From PSLL01 sp964389705 (GTDB lineage: Bacteria; Desulfobacterota_D; UBA1144; Nemesobacterales; CSP1-2): 33,244 bases of DNA. The notes under the pieces are model-generated. The model did not search any database and was not told the origin of the DNA. It was given only the letters and a program-made list of their open reading frames with translations. Positions 23,778-31,701 of this stretch are shown here, piece by piece; position 1 is the stretch's first letter, and each line of letters begins with the position of its first letter. The stretch lies in the NCBI GenBank assembly GCA_964389705.1, contig CAYMEO010000019.1, positions 1 to 33,244 on the forward strand, written 5' to 3'. Position numbers and translations under genes: made by a program.

Positions 23778-24902
23778 TCACCCCTTTGAATATCTTTTTA
23801 TCCATTTGGCAATCTTTGGCCAGTTTTCCCTAAGAGGCCTTGATCCCATAAAGAGACCTATATGTCCGCCAGCCGCTGTATCTTTTATAATCTTAGCGGT
23901 TCCAAGATGCCTTTCAGCATTAAAAACCTGCTCTTTGGGAGTTATATCATCCTTCTCTCCTGCCAACAGATATACAGGACACTTTATGTCCCTGAGGTCT
24001 AGTTTCTTTCCAAGTCCTATAAACCTTCCTTTGAACAGCCTATTCTCTTTAAACAGCTCCCTAATTACCTGAAGATACCATCTCCCGGGAAGGTCAATCG
24101 TATATTCGTACCACCTTTCGAATGTCTCGAATCTTTTAACGTATTTGGGATCATTGATGTGCTCATATAGGTCTACGAACTTCTCGAAATACTGCTTCTC
24201 CGGATGCATACTTTTAAAGCCCTCTAGCATAAATTTTCCCTTTAGAATACCTCCCCCCAGTGCAACGAGTTCTTCATAGAATCCCATTGGGAAGGTATGC
24301 GCATAATCCTTAATCTTGCTTTTCCCAGCCCATGTATCTATCGGTGCCCCCGCAAGAACGAGGGTATTTACCTTATTAGGAAACCTCGCAGCATACATTG
24401 TAGAGAGCCAACCACCCTGACACAGACCAACTAGGTTTACGACTCCACCTAGATCATCAACACAGGTGTTTAATTCACACAGATATATATCAATATCGTA
24501 GTCCTTCATCTCCTGAGTCGCGCTCTTCCACTCCGTAACGCACACCATCTTTATCCTGTTCTCAATCAAAGTCTCAACAAGACTCTGTCCTTTATGAAAA
24601 TCGGCTATAATTGATGTGTGCCCCGCATAAGGAGCAACAATAAGTGTGTATATACCTCTGCTTCCGGTAGAAAAATCTCTCAAATTCATTGTATGTAGAC
24701 TGAGTATTATCTTATTCTTCGTTGTCCACCTAGGCTCTGGTCTTTCGACCTGTGTTTTATCAATCTCCTTTAGAAACTTGATGTTATCTCTGAGCATCTC
24801 TATGCCGGCCTTTTCTAAACCCAAGAAGAATGCAAATGGCCAAAGGAATGGAACACCAACCTCGGGAAATTTGAAAAGTTCGTGTTTTTCTTCTTTCATC
24901 AT
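23778..24902 (-). CDS. PHA synthase-like alpha/beta hydrolase
   Basis: The 374-residue protein has an alpha/beta hydrolase core with a lipase-like box GLCQGG in which the nucleophile is Cys161, as in polyhydroxyalkanoate synthases. Asp318 or Asp319 (GEKDD) and His347 (AGGHIGLF) complete the triad. Length and spacing are close to class III PhaC. It could alternatively be an intracellular PHA depolymerase or a PhaC-like thioesterase; no separate PhaE is obvious, although a phasin-like gene lies nearby. It lies 82 bases upstream of the MaoC-Pta gene on the same strand, so the storage and Pta/AckA genes may be one operon. Confidence 0.75.
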   Translation of the reverse strand: MMKEEKHELFKFPEVGVPFLWPFAFFLGLEKAGIEMLRDNIKFLKEIDKTQVERPEPRWTTKNKIILSLHTMNLRDFSTGSRGIYTLIVAPYAGHTSIIADFHKGQSLVETLIENRIKMVCVTEWKSATQEMKDYDIDIYLCELNTCVDDLGGVVNLVGLCQGGWLSTMYAARFPNKVNTLVLAGAPIDTWAGKSKIKDYAHTFPMGFYEELVALGGGILKGKFMLEGFKSMHPEKQYFEKFVDLYEHINDPKYVKRFETFERWYEYTIDLPGRWYLQVIRELFKENRLFKGRFIGLGKKLDLRDIKCPVYLLAGEKDDITPKEQVFNAERHLGTAKIIKDTAAGGHIGLFMGSRPLRENWPKIAKWIKRYSKG

Positions 24903-25194
24903 TTTTGCCCTCTCTATATTATTTGTCCTCTATAGTTTACTAAATCTTATGTTAGTATAGGCTGGGGCTTGTAGAAACGCACTTTATAAAGTCCGTTATC
25001 ACGAAAGCACCGTCTGATCTATCCAGAGAAGAAGAGACAGGCATGATGTTAACTCCGGGTTTACCTGATATGCTATCTCGATAGTTTGAGCTGAATCCTC
25101 AATATGGCAGGTTGTAAGGGTGGATAAGCCCTACAATTCGCCACCTTCCCACTGTATCGGTCTTGGCCACGCCAAGGGCTATGCTGAGCTTTTA
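24903..25194. other. gene-free stretch with two hairpins
   Basis: Two hairpins are visible: TTGTAAGGG/CCCTACAA (25112-25120, 25129-25136) with one bulge, and CTTGGC-CAC-GCCAAG (25162-25176). Neither has a T-run. On the minus strand several frames of 35-50 codons look mildly protein-like, interrupted by stops, but none is recognisable. It may be an untranslated RNA region or gene debris between the USP gene and the PHA synthase-like gene. Confidence 0.4.
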
Positions 25195-25626
25195 TCATTC
25201 GTATCTCACCACCAGAACCGGACAGGGTGATGAAAAAATCACCTTATGACTTGTGGTTCCTATAGCAATCTGACCGGCCTCAGTCTTAAGCCCATGAGAA
25301 CCCATTATGATTAGATCAATACTCCTCTCTTTTGCAAATGTATTGATGACACGCCAGCGCGGCCCTATAACTATATTGGTCTCGGTTCGAAGCCCCTTTT
25401 TCTCAAAGATTTTCTTCTCTTCCTTTAGCTTGTCTTCCATCTGGGCTTCGAGTTCTTTATAGAATTGCTTGATCTCCTCATCCACATTAGGATAGTCTAA
25501 AGGCTCTATAGCATGGAGTATGTATATGCTTGCATTGAGTTTCTCTCCTAAATAGAGTGTGTATTCCTTTGCCTTTTCCGAATATAAGGAAAAATCAGTA
25601 GGAAAAAGTATCCTTTGTATGTTCAT
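25195..25626 (-). CDS. universal stress protein, single domain
   Basis: The 143-residue UspA-fold protein begins MNIQRILFPTDFS and ends SSPCPVLVVRYE. The nucleotide-binding loop MGSHGLKTEAGQIAIGTTSHK has one residue more than the usual G-x2-G-x9-G(S/T) spacing, so ATP binding is uncertain. USPs bind ATP or act in stress survival, often at low oxygen. An AGGGAG site precedes the ATG. It lies downstream of the SHOCT gene on the same strand. Confidence 0.92.
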   Translation of the reverse strand: MNIQRILFPTDFSLYSEKAKEYTLYLGEKLNASIYILHAIEPLDYPNVDEEIKQFYKELEAQMEDKLKEEKKIFEKKGLRTETNIVIGPRWRVINTFAKERSIDLIIMGSHGLKTEAGQIAIGTTSHKVIFSSPCPVLVVRYE

Positions 25627-25768
25627 TACTCATCTCCCTTATCTTTTTATTTAATCTCTCTTAATATACATGTTACCCTATTTAGACAAGAGTTATTTTT
25701 CTATTTCTTTCAAGAGAAAGGTTTTGTCTCCTATTATAATCAAATATTGCTTAGGGGCTTTTCTTACA

Positions 25769-25999
25769 TCATTGCTTTCCCTCTGTAATCTTTTCTTTTA
25801 TCTTATCGAACTCTTCTTTACTTATCTCACCCTTTGCGTATCGCTTCTTTAGTATATCAATGGCAGATTCCGAAGACTGTGTCTTAGCACCCATTATCCA
25901 TCTAAAAATAGCTACTGCTCCTGATATAATTAAAATCCAGATAACTACCATAAATATCCACATAAGCCAATGCCACTCCCACATGTATCCAAAATGCAT
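25769..25999 (-). CDS. small SHOCT-domain membrane protein
   Basis: The 76-residue protein has one N-terminal transmembrane helix (about residues 10-35, rich in Trp) followed by a C-terminal SHOCT motif (about 47-74: AIDILKKRYAKGEISKEEFDKIKEKI). SHOCT modules are short helical pairs found at the ends of many membrane proteins and may mediate oligomerisation. It sits among USP genes, which suggests a stress-related membrane role. Confidence 0.85.
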   Translation of the reverse strand: MHFGYMWEWHWLMWIFMVVIWILIISGAVAIFRWIMGAKTQSSESAIDILKKRYAKGEISKEEFDKIKEKITEGKQ

Positions 26000-26060
26000 A
26001 CCTTATTCTCTACTCTTTTTCCGGGGCATTTATTTAAATTTCCGTCTCAATTTTACTTAT

Positions 26061-26226
26061 ATTCAGAACTAAAATCGCACATGGAGATTCCTAAATGACC
26101 TTCTCCACCATACCTCCCAAGATAAGCCTCTTTTTATACTCCTTCTTCCATGTGTATTGATTACCATTAAGCCGACCCTTTTATTCCGCATAAATCAATG
26201 CTGTAGTTACCTTTCTCGACATTTTT
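26061..26226 (-). pseudogene. decayed C-terminal part of a universal stress protein
   Basis: On the minus strand, pieces of a USP C-terminus are spread over several frames: ALIYAE, then GLMVINTHGRRSIKRG, then LILGGMVEKVI, a stop, and ESPCAILVLN. The order matches the ends of the intact neighbours (IDLIVMTTHGRKGF..LGSVTEKVI..SPCPVLAIKP). At least two frameshifts and one stop are present. It lies directly downstream of the phasin-like gene and is likely the remnant of a further USP copy in the same operon. Confidence 0.7.
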
Positions 26227-26640
26227 TCATCTTAAGAGATTCAGATACTTTTCAAAGAGAAAGATAAATTTTTCTAAGTCCTTTTGGTTAAGACCTATCA
26301 CGTTTTTGAAGACTCTATTAAATGTATTTCTCATCTCATTTATATAATCCCTCTGAATAACAAACATGTGCTCGATCTGGGTAGTTATTCCTTTTGGATC
26401 TTGGCCGGATAGGTGTTGCGGAGTTAACCTATTATATAAATCTTTAATTACTTGGGTATAATCCTCTTGGACACTAATCAACAAATCAACCTGCTTGTTA
26501 AACAGGTTTAAGTTATCCTCCCAAATGGACATTAAGAACTCAAGACCCTTCATGTAATTCTCGATGCCCATTCGACCGAGTTCTTCAATCAGCCGTGTGA
26601 TATTACTAACTTCTGGAGTTTTTCCCTTTACCTCTGCCAT
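26227..26640 (-). CDS. phasin-like helical protein
   Basis: The 137-residue protein is almost wholly amphipathic helix without cysteines or a signal peptide, with IENYMKGLEFLMSIWEDNLN and regularly spaced aromatic and Leu residues. This is the look of phasins or PhaE-like proteins that coat or assist PHA granules. A PHA synthase-like gene lies 1.3 kb downstream on the same strand. The assignment rests on pattern and context. It follows a two-domain USP gene after 30 bases, so it is in the USP operon. Confidence 0.55.
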   Translation of the reverse strand: MAEVKGKTPEVSNITRLIEELGRMGIENYMKGLEFLMSIWEDNLNLFNKQVDLLISVQEDYTQVIKDLYNRLTPQHLSGQDPKGITTQIEHMFVIQRDYINEMRNTFNRVFKNVIGLNQKDLEKFIFLFEKYLNLLR

Positions 26641-26670
26641 CTGTTTTCCTCCTGTTTTAATGTTAATTTT

Positions 26671-27570
26671 TTAGGGCTTTATTGCTAAAACCGGACACGG
26701 AGACCCACTTATAACCTTTTCGGTAACACTCCCCAGAATAAACCTTGAAAAACCCTTTCTCCCGTGTGTAGTCATAACGATAAGATCAATTCCTTCTTTC
26801 TCCGCAAAATCCACTATCCCAAACCAAGCTCTCAAGAACAAAGTTACCTTCTCATATACTTCAATCTCTTTCAATTTTTCCTCAGGAATCCTAGTCTGTT
26901 GAAGCCTCAATTCCTCTAGCGCCAGAGTGCATAGCTCCTCTATCACTCTACCAGTTGAGGTCTCATAGCTATGGTGAAGCTCTATAACGTGGAGAAGGCA
27001 GATTGCAGAACGAAACCTTTCAGCTAAATCTACAGCAATGTCTAAGGATATAGATGTAGATTCCGATAGATCCGTAGGAACCAATATCTTCTCTATATCA
27101 ATCTTATCTCCCTTCTTACTCCCCTTCTTATGTCTTACAGCTAAAACAGGCACTTTCGCTGCCCTTAAAACTTTACTCGTATTGCTTCCAATGAGAATTC
27201 TATCCCTAATCCCTAATCCTCGCTTCCCCATCACAATCAAATCAACCTTTTCTTCGTCGGCAACCTTAAGAATCTCCTCATGTGTCACACCTGTCCTAAT
27301 ACTTATACCCCATTTTATTTCTCTTGGTTCGAGTTGTTCTAGGGCTTTTTTGACCCTTTCATATTCCCTTCTCTCTAGGGTTGCCTGGATTGAGACCAAC
27401 TCTTTTTTTATTTCGGGAGAAACCTTTAGACCGCTTAAATCAACGGGCTGAATCACGCTCAGACCAATAACTTCAGAACCGTACTTGTTTGCAAATAACC
27501 CTACATACCTTAAGGCCTCCTCAGATTCATTTGAGCCATCGGATGCCCAGAGAATTTTTTTTATCTCCAT
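26671..27570 (-). CDS. tandem-domain universal stress protein
   Basis: The 299-residue protein has two UspA domains (residues about 1-145 and 155-299). Both have the ATP-binding pattern G-x2-G-x9-G-S: MGKRGLGIRDRILIGS in the first and TTHGRKGFSRFILGS in the second, so both may bind ATP. It is cytoplasmic. It lies 47 bases after another tandem USP gene and shares its predicted sigma-54 promoter. Confidence 0.93.
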   Translation of the reverse strand: MEIKKILWASDGSNESEEALRYVGLFANKYGSEVIGLSVIQPVDLSGLKVSPEIKKELVSIQATLERREYERVKKALEQLEPREIKWGISIRTGVTHEEILKVADEEKVDLIVMGKRGLGIRDRILIGSNTSKVLRAAKVPVLAVRHKKGSKKGDKIDIEKILVPTDLSESTSISLDIAVDLAERFRSAICLLHVIELHHSYETSTGRVIEELCTLALEELRLQQTRIPEEKLKEIEVYEKVTLFLRAWFGIVDFAEKEGIDLIVMTTHGRKGFSRFILGSVTEKVISGSPCPVLAIKP

Positions 27571-27617
27571 AAAGACCCCCCTGAGGTGCCATGATGCATG
27601 TCTAATCTCTTACTTGA

Positions 27618-28475
27618 TTAAGGCTTCATTGTTATAACAGGACATGACGCTTCCTGAATGACCTTCTCCGCAATACTACCAATAAAATCCTCTTTAAACC
27701 TCTTCCCCCCATACGTCATCATAACTATTAAATCTATATCCCTCTCATCTACAAACTTAATTATACCCCTCCAGGCATTCTTAGATACTTCTACATGAAC
27801 CTCTATATTTTCTCTCACTTTGGTCTTCCCTATATTCTCCTCAATCTCCCTAAATGAAAATCCCCTTATCCTTTCGACTATCTCAATTGGAAGATCATAC
27901 TCTCCAACTTCAACTATATTCAGCAGATATATGTTCGCACTAAATTCCTTTGATAACTCAACTGCGTACTTAAGTGATTTCAACGTCCTAGGAGACGTAT
28001 CCGTAGGCACTAATATTTTCCTTATATCTAAACTTTTCTTGCCTTCCCCAGCTGTTAAGATAGGAACCGGAGATTGTCTTATAACTTTAAGTGCTGTTCC
28101 ACCTAAAATAGACTCCCCAACCGGCTTTCCCTTCCCCATAGCAATAAGGTCTACTTTATGCCTATCCGCGATTCTAAGAATCTCTTTGTAAGGAATACCG
28201 CTTGTGACCTCGATTCCGAACCTCATTCCTTTTTCCTTAAAATCTCTCGCAATATCCTCGAGTGTTTTCCTTTCTCTTGATCCGATCTCCTCAACCCAAT
28301 TAATAAATTTATCCTTCTCATCTGAAGGAATCTTTTCTGCTACATTGTAGTAATCGGGTATGACAAAAAGACCCAATATTAACGCTTTAAACCTCTTGGC
28401 TAAAAGTTCTACATATCTTAGTGTTTGGATTGAGTCTTTAGACCCGTCACAAGCCCATAGTATTTTGCCAATCAT
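27618..28475 (-). CDS. tandem-domain universal stress protein, first gene of the USP operon
   Basis: The 285-residue protein has two UspA domains. The second keeps the ATP-binding spacing (TYGGKRFKEDFIGS); the first has a shortened loop (MGKGKPVGESILGG) and may not bind ATP. I chose the ATG at 28475 because GGAGGA stands about 10 bases upstream and the product then starts MIGKILWACDGS, like its neighbour; an upstream ATG at 28595 would run through the promoter. A sigma-54-type promoter lies at 28563-28578. Confidence 0.92.
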   Translation of the reverse strand: MIGKILWACDGSKDSIQTLRYVELLAKRFKALILGLFVIPDYYNVAEKIPSDEKDKFINWVEEIGSRERKTLEDIARDFKEKGMRFGIEVTSGIPYKEILRIADRHKVDLIAMGKGKPVGESILGGTALKVIRQSPVPILTAGEGKKSLDIRKILVPTDTSPRTLKSLKYAVELSKEFSANIYLLNIVEVGEYDLPIEIVERIRGFSFREIEENIGKTKVRENIEVHVEVSKNAWRGIIKFVDERDIDLIVMMTYGGKRFKEDFIGSIAEKVIQEASCPVITMKP

Positions 28476-28562
28476 TACTGTAGAATCCTCCTGACAATAC
28501 TCATTAATTCCTCTACTCTTTAAACCATGATTGGATTGATTTCTTCCTTTAATCTTAATGGT

Positions 28563-28578
28563 AGCAAACCATATACCA
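28563..28578 (-). promoter_or_regulatory. sigma-54 (RpoN) promoter of the USP operon
   Basis: The minus-strand sequence TGGTATATGGTTTGCT has GG and GC ten bases apart and an intact TTTGC -12 block. The predicted start is near 28552, leaving a leader of about 77 bases to the ATG at 28475. Confidence 0.75.
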
Positions 28579-28651
28579 TCAAATTCAATACACATAAGTC
28601 ATTAAAATATTTAAGATCTGTTTGAGCACCCGCCTTTTTTAATGTGTCTAC

Positions 28652-28670
28652 ATGTCAGAATTCAAGACAT
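28652..28670 (-). promoter_or_regulatory. activator site (UAS) of the USP operon
   Basis: ATGTCAGAATTCAAGACAT is the inverted repeat ATGTC-N9-GACAT, centred about 109 bases before the predicted start. A second, overlapping repeat GTCAGA-N10-TCTGAC (28654-28675) and an extra TGTC at 28645 suggest more than one half-site. Confidence 0.65.
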
Positions 28671-28711
28671 CTGACGCCTGGATTATAGTTATCCATACGA
28701 CGTCCAGGGAA

Positions 28712-30631
28712 CTAATAATCAGAAAGGGATTTCGGTGGAAGTGATGCGCGCAGTGCATTTACAACCGCAAAGACATCAATAATCTCTTGGGCAATAGCCC
28801 CGGCAACGGGTGGCAGGAGGCCCACAGTGGCTAAGACCATACCAACTATACTTAAGATCATACCTCCTACAGCACTTTGAAGGATAATAAAATGCATACG
28901 TCTACTGACATGCAGAAACTCATCAACCTTCTTGAGGGATTTTTCCATAATTACTACTCCTGCTGCCTCGGTTGTGACATCACTTTGCTGACCAAAAGCA
29001 ATCCCCACTGTAGCTGCCATAAGAGCTGGTGCATCATTAATGCCATCCCCCAAGAACACGGTGTTTGCCCGTTTAGTCTCCTCGCGAACCAATTCCAGTT
29101 TTTGCTCCGGACTTTGACCAAAATACAGTTCCTTAATTCCAACCTGATCGGCCAGATACCTTACTTCAGACTCCCGATCCCCAGAAACAACTATAACCCT
29201 GCCAAAGCCGTGTTTTGTTTTCAGGTGATGTATAAAAGAAGCCCCATCTGTACGCGGTTGGTCTCTAAAACGGAACGTCCCAGCATAGGAACCGTCAATC
29301 ATAATTACACATTCGAGGCCCCCTGATAGCGGTGGTATCTTATTTGCCATTTCAGGATATTGGGCTATAAGTTTAGTGCGACTAGTAATCCAGACTTTGT
29401 GTCCGCCTATGGTTCCAATTAGTCCTTCTCCCGGACGCTCACTGATTTCACTTACCTCTAGCAAATTCAAGCCAGCCTTCTTCGCCGCATCGAGTATTGC
29501 GCCGGATAGCGGATGCTTGGAATAACGTTCCAGACTGGCAACAAGGTTAAGAACTTCTTTCTCTGTAAAATCGGGAGACGGAATAATCTCCGTTAGTCTG
29601 GGCCGACCGTATGTCAGGGTACCGGTCTTGTCAAAGATAGCCGTTTGACATTTATCTATACTCTCCAACACAGTTGGGTCTTTGATAATAATGCCCCGCC
29701 TCGCAGCCAGTGAAATCGTGCCGATTATGGCAACTGGAATCGCTATGAGAAGCGGACACGGGGTTGCCACCACCATTACAGCAAGAAAGCGAACCGGCTC
29801 ACCGCTAACGACCCAGGCAATAAGAGCAATACACACCGCCAGCGGTGTGTAAAACGCCCCCAACCTATCACCCAACCGCCTTATACGGGGACGACGCTGT
29901 TCCGATTCGCGCATGACCTGCATGATCTTTGCATATCTTGAATCAACAGCGAGTTTATTAGCCCGAATGGTCAAAGCGTGTTCACCATTGATCGCTCCAG
30001 AGAGCACATCTGAACCCGGCGTCTTTGACATCATGTAAGGCTCACCTGTGAGGTAAGACTCGTCCATTACACCGTGCCCTTCAATTACAGTTCCATCAAC
30101 CGGGCAAATCTCATGAGGAAAGACAATCAGTATGTTGCCGACACGCACATCCTCAAGAGAGATGTCAGCAACCTCGCCATTACTCTTTTTAAGATGGGCT
30201 ACTGAGGGCATGCGCTTGACAAGGGCTTTGAGTACGGAAGATGCACTGCGTACAGCATAAGCCTCAAGCGCCTTCCCTCCAGAAAGCATAAGCACAACCA
30301 GAGAGCCAGCTAAATACTGGCCAAGCAAGACTGAAGTAACTATGGAGATGCCGGCCAACAGATCAGAACCGAACTCAAGGCGGAAGAGCTTGATTAAAAG
30401 GTCAATGACCAGTGGAATGCCACCAAGCATCAGACTGGCAATGAGGAGCAGTTCACTTAAAGGGAAACCGTAAATCTCGGTGGTTGTTTTTAAAATAAAC
30501 CGCAATACAAGATGGATTAGAATTGTGGCAAAGGTAAAAACCGCGATGATGCCCTGTTTATGGCTCAAGATTGATTCTATGACGACTCTGAATTTAATAA
30601 GAATCCATTTGATGCGTTTCGCTACTATCAA
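28712..30631 (-). CDS. heavy-metal-type P-type ATPase without metal-binding domain
   Basis: The 639-residue pump has the actuator motif TGEP (about 195-198), the transport-site motif TPCPL (about 290-294), the phosphorylation site DKTGT (Asp334) and the hinge GDGINDAPA near residue 540. The metal motif is TPC rather than the CPC of copper and zinc pumps, which resembles the P1B-5 subgroup (nickel/iron type), but the C-terminal hemerythrin domain of Nia is absent. No N-terminal HMA domain is present. The first codon used here is a TTG inside the end of the preceding gene (38-base overlap), so the exact start is uncertain. It is the last gene of the hsp20 operon. Confidence 0.88.
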   Translation of the reverse strand: MIVAKRIKWILIKFRVVIESILSHKQGIIAVFTFATILIHLVLRFILKTTTEIYGFPLSELLLIASLMLGGIPLVIDLLIKLFRLEFGSDLLAGISIVTSVLLGQYLAGSLVVLMLSGGKALEAYAVRSASSVLKALVKRMPSVAHLKKSNGEVADISLEDVRVGNILIVFPHEICPVDGTVIEGHGVMDESYLTGEPYMMSKTPGSDVLSGAINGEHALTIRANKLAVDSRYAKIMQVMRESEQRRPRIRRLGDRLGAFYTPLAVCIALIAWVVSGEPVRFLAVMVVATPCPLLIAIPVAIIGTISLAARRGIIIKDPTVLESIDKCQTAIFDKTGTLTYGRPRLTEIIPSPDFTEKEVLNLVASLERYSKHPLSGAILDAAKKAGLNLLEVSEISERPGEGLIGTIGGHKVWITSRTKLIAQYPEMANKIPPLSGGLECVIMIDGSYAGTFRFRDQPRTDGASFIHHLKTKHGFGRVIVVSGDRESEVRYLADQVGIKELYFGQSPEQKLELVREETKRANTVFLGDGINDAPALMAATVGIAFGQQSDVTTEAAGVVIMEKSLKKVDEFLHVSRRMHFIILQSAVGGMILSIVGMVLATVGLLPPVAGAIAQEIIDVFAVVNALRASLPPKSLSDY

Positions 30632-31193
30632 CTATAGAAAAGCCTAGGACCAATGATAAGCCATGCCAGAGAGGCTCAAGTCCAGCTCTACAGTTTCTAA
30701 CATCTTGAATATAGCTTCTTGGATTATCCTGCCATGCTACAAACTTATATAATATGGCCTTCAGTTTCGTCTTTACCTCAGGTGCATTAAAATCCCAGTT
30801 GGAGTACCCTCCGACTGGGAAGAAGATCTTAAAGAAGAACAAATGTTTTGCTATACATTGCTTTTCCATTCCAATTGGATCAAACCAGCCCGTTCTAACC
30901 CATCTATACCCACTACCGAACGTCTGAGCCAGTCTACCTACAAGCCCGAGTCTCTCTCCGGCACTTGATGCAAGGATAGAAAAAACATAAGCGGCCTCTT
31001 GCGTAAGATAACCATAAGTTGGAAGCCTGTTGTCCATCTCTATAAGGTCTCTGACCAGAGGCAAATCACCAGATTCAAAGACAATTCCACTGTTTATCGG
31101 ATCAAACTCACCGATATCGCCGTACATCTCGAGCGAAGATCTGATATTTCCCCATTCCCTTTTTGCTATTTTAAGCGCCCTCTGTGTTTTCAT
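30594..31193 (-). CDS. hypothetical protein between hsp20 and the P-type ATPase
   Basis: The 199-residue soluble protein has no signal peptide or clear membrane helix. Segments such as DNRLPTYGYLTQEAAYVFS, GSGYRWVRTGWFDPIGMEK and YSNWDFNAPEVKTKLKAIL look like a well-folded globular domain rich in aromatics. I do not recognise the family. Its end overlaps the start of the ATPase by 38 bases, indicating coupling, and it lies downstream of the sigma-54-controlled hsp20 remnant. Confidence 0.75.
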   Translation of the reverse strand: MKTQRALKIAKREWGNIRSSLEMYGDIGEFDPINSGIVFESGDLPLVRDLIEMDNRLPTYGYLTQEAAYVFSILASSAGERLGLVGRLAQTFGSGYRWVRTGWFDPIGMEKQCIAKHLFFFKIFFPVGGYSNWDFNAPEVKTKLKAILYKFVAWQDNPRSYIQDVRNCRAGLEPLWHGLSLVLGFSIVDSSETHQMDSY

Positions 31194-31272
31194 TCCATCT
31201 CCGTCTAAGAATAAAATCTTAAATCGCTAAAATGGATGGTTTTTCAAAATAGGCTCCCCCTCTTAAGTAATT

Positions 31273-31576
31273 TTATTTAATCTCAACTCTAACCCCTTTT
31301 GCCTCTTCTTCCCTCTTTATTTCACCCCCTGATAATAAGTGTATTGTCCATTAAGGAGATATTTATATCCTCTTTTTCAACTCCAGGGATCTCAGCTTTT
31401 ATAACTATTTCATCCTTTTTATCATACATATCAACGGACGGAGAAATTTCTTCCGATTCTCTAATCCCTTTCCACTTAGGGAATCTTCTCCACATACGTA
31501 GAAAAAAGTGGTTCTCAAAAAGCCCTTCAAAGAGTCTTTCGATTTCTTTTGGGGAAGTCCATTTCATAAGTGCCAT
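31273..31576 (-). pseudogene. broken Hsp20 small heat-shock protein gene
   Basis: The frame starts MALMKWTSPKEIERLFEGLF behind AAGGAG and continues into the alpha-crystallin domain (VDMYDKKDEIVIKAEIPGVEKEDINISL, then NTLIIRG). It stops at 31322 after 84 residues. Removing one G from the five-G run at that point restores GEIKREEEAKGVRVEIK and a stop at 31273. That tail matches the normal C-terminal end of Hsp20 proteins, but the central beta-strands (about 40-45 residues) are missing. So the gene carries an internal deletion and a frameshift. It is the first gene of the operon with the unknown protein and the P-ATPase, and its promoter elements are intact. Confidence 0.75.
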
Positions 31577-31615
31577 GATGTTTGTATCTCCTTTTAAGGT
31601 TCTTATCTTTGGTTG

Positions 31616-31631
31616 GGCAAATCTCATGCCA
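31616..31631 (-). promoter_or_regulatory. sigma-54 (RpoN) promoter of the hsp20/P-ATPase operon
   Basis: The minus-strand sequence TGGCATGAGATTTGCC has the GG/GC pair ten bases apart and differs from the -24/-12 consensus mainly at one base of the first block. The predicted start is near 31605, 29 bases before the hsp20 ATG at 31576. Confidence 0.8.
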
Positions 31632-31701
31632 TCGGGAATATGGATGATAACCAAATAAGGATAATCAGATTTGGAGCCGTAGATAAACTAACATGTGTCA
31701 G

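Noticed and set aside
24924..24945. TTGTCC half-site before the PHA synthase-like gene
   Set aside because: Only the left arm matches (right side TTTACT) and no sigma-54 element follows.
25074..25198. 41-codon frame whose ATG overlaps the USP stop
   Set aside because: Coupled start looks attractive, but composition is random-like and there is no similarity to any family I know.
25650..25690. TTGTC...AACAT pair upstream of the single-domain USP gene (minus strand)
   Set aside because: Spacing is ten instead of nine bases, the right arm is mismatched and there is no -24/-12 element downstream.
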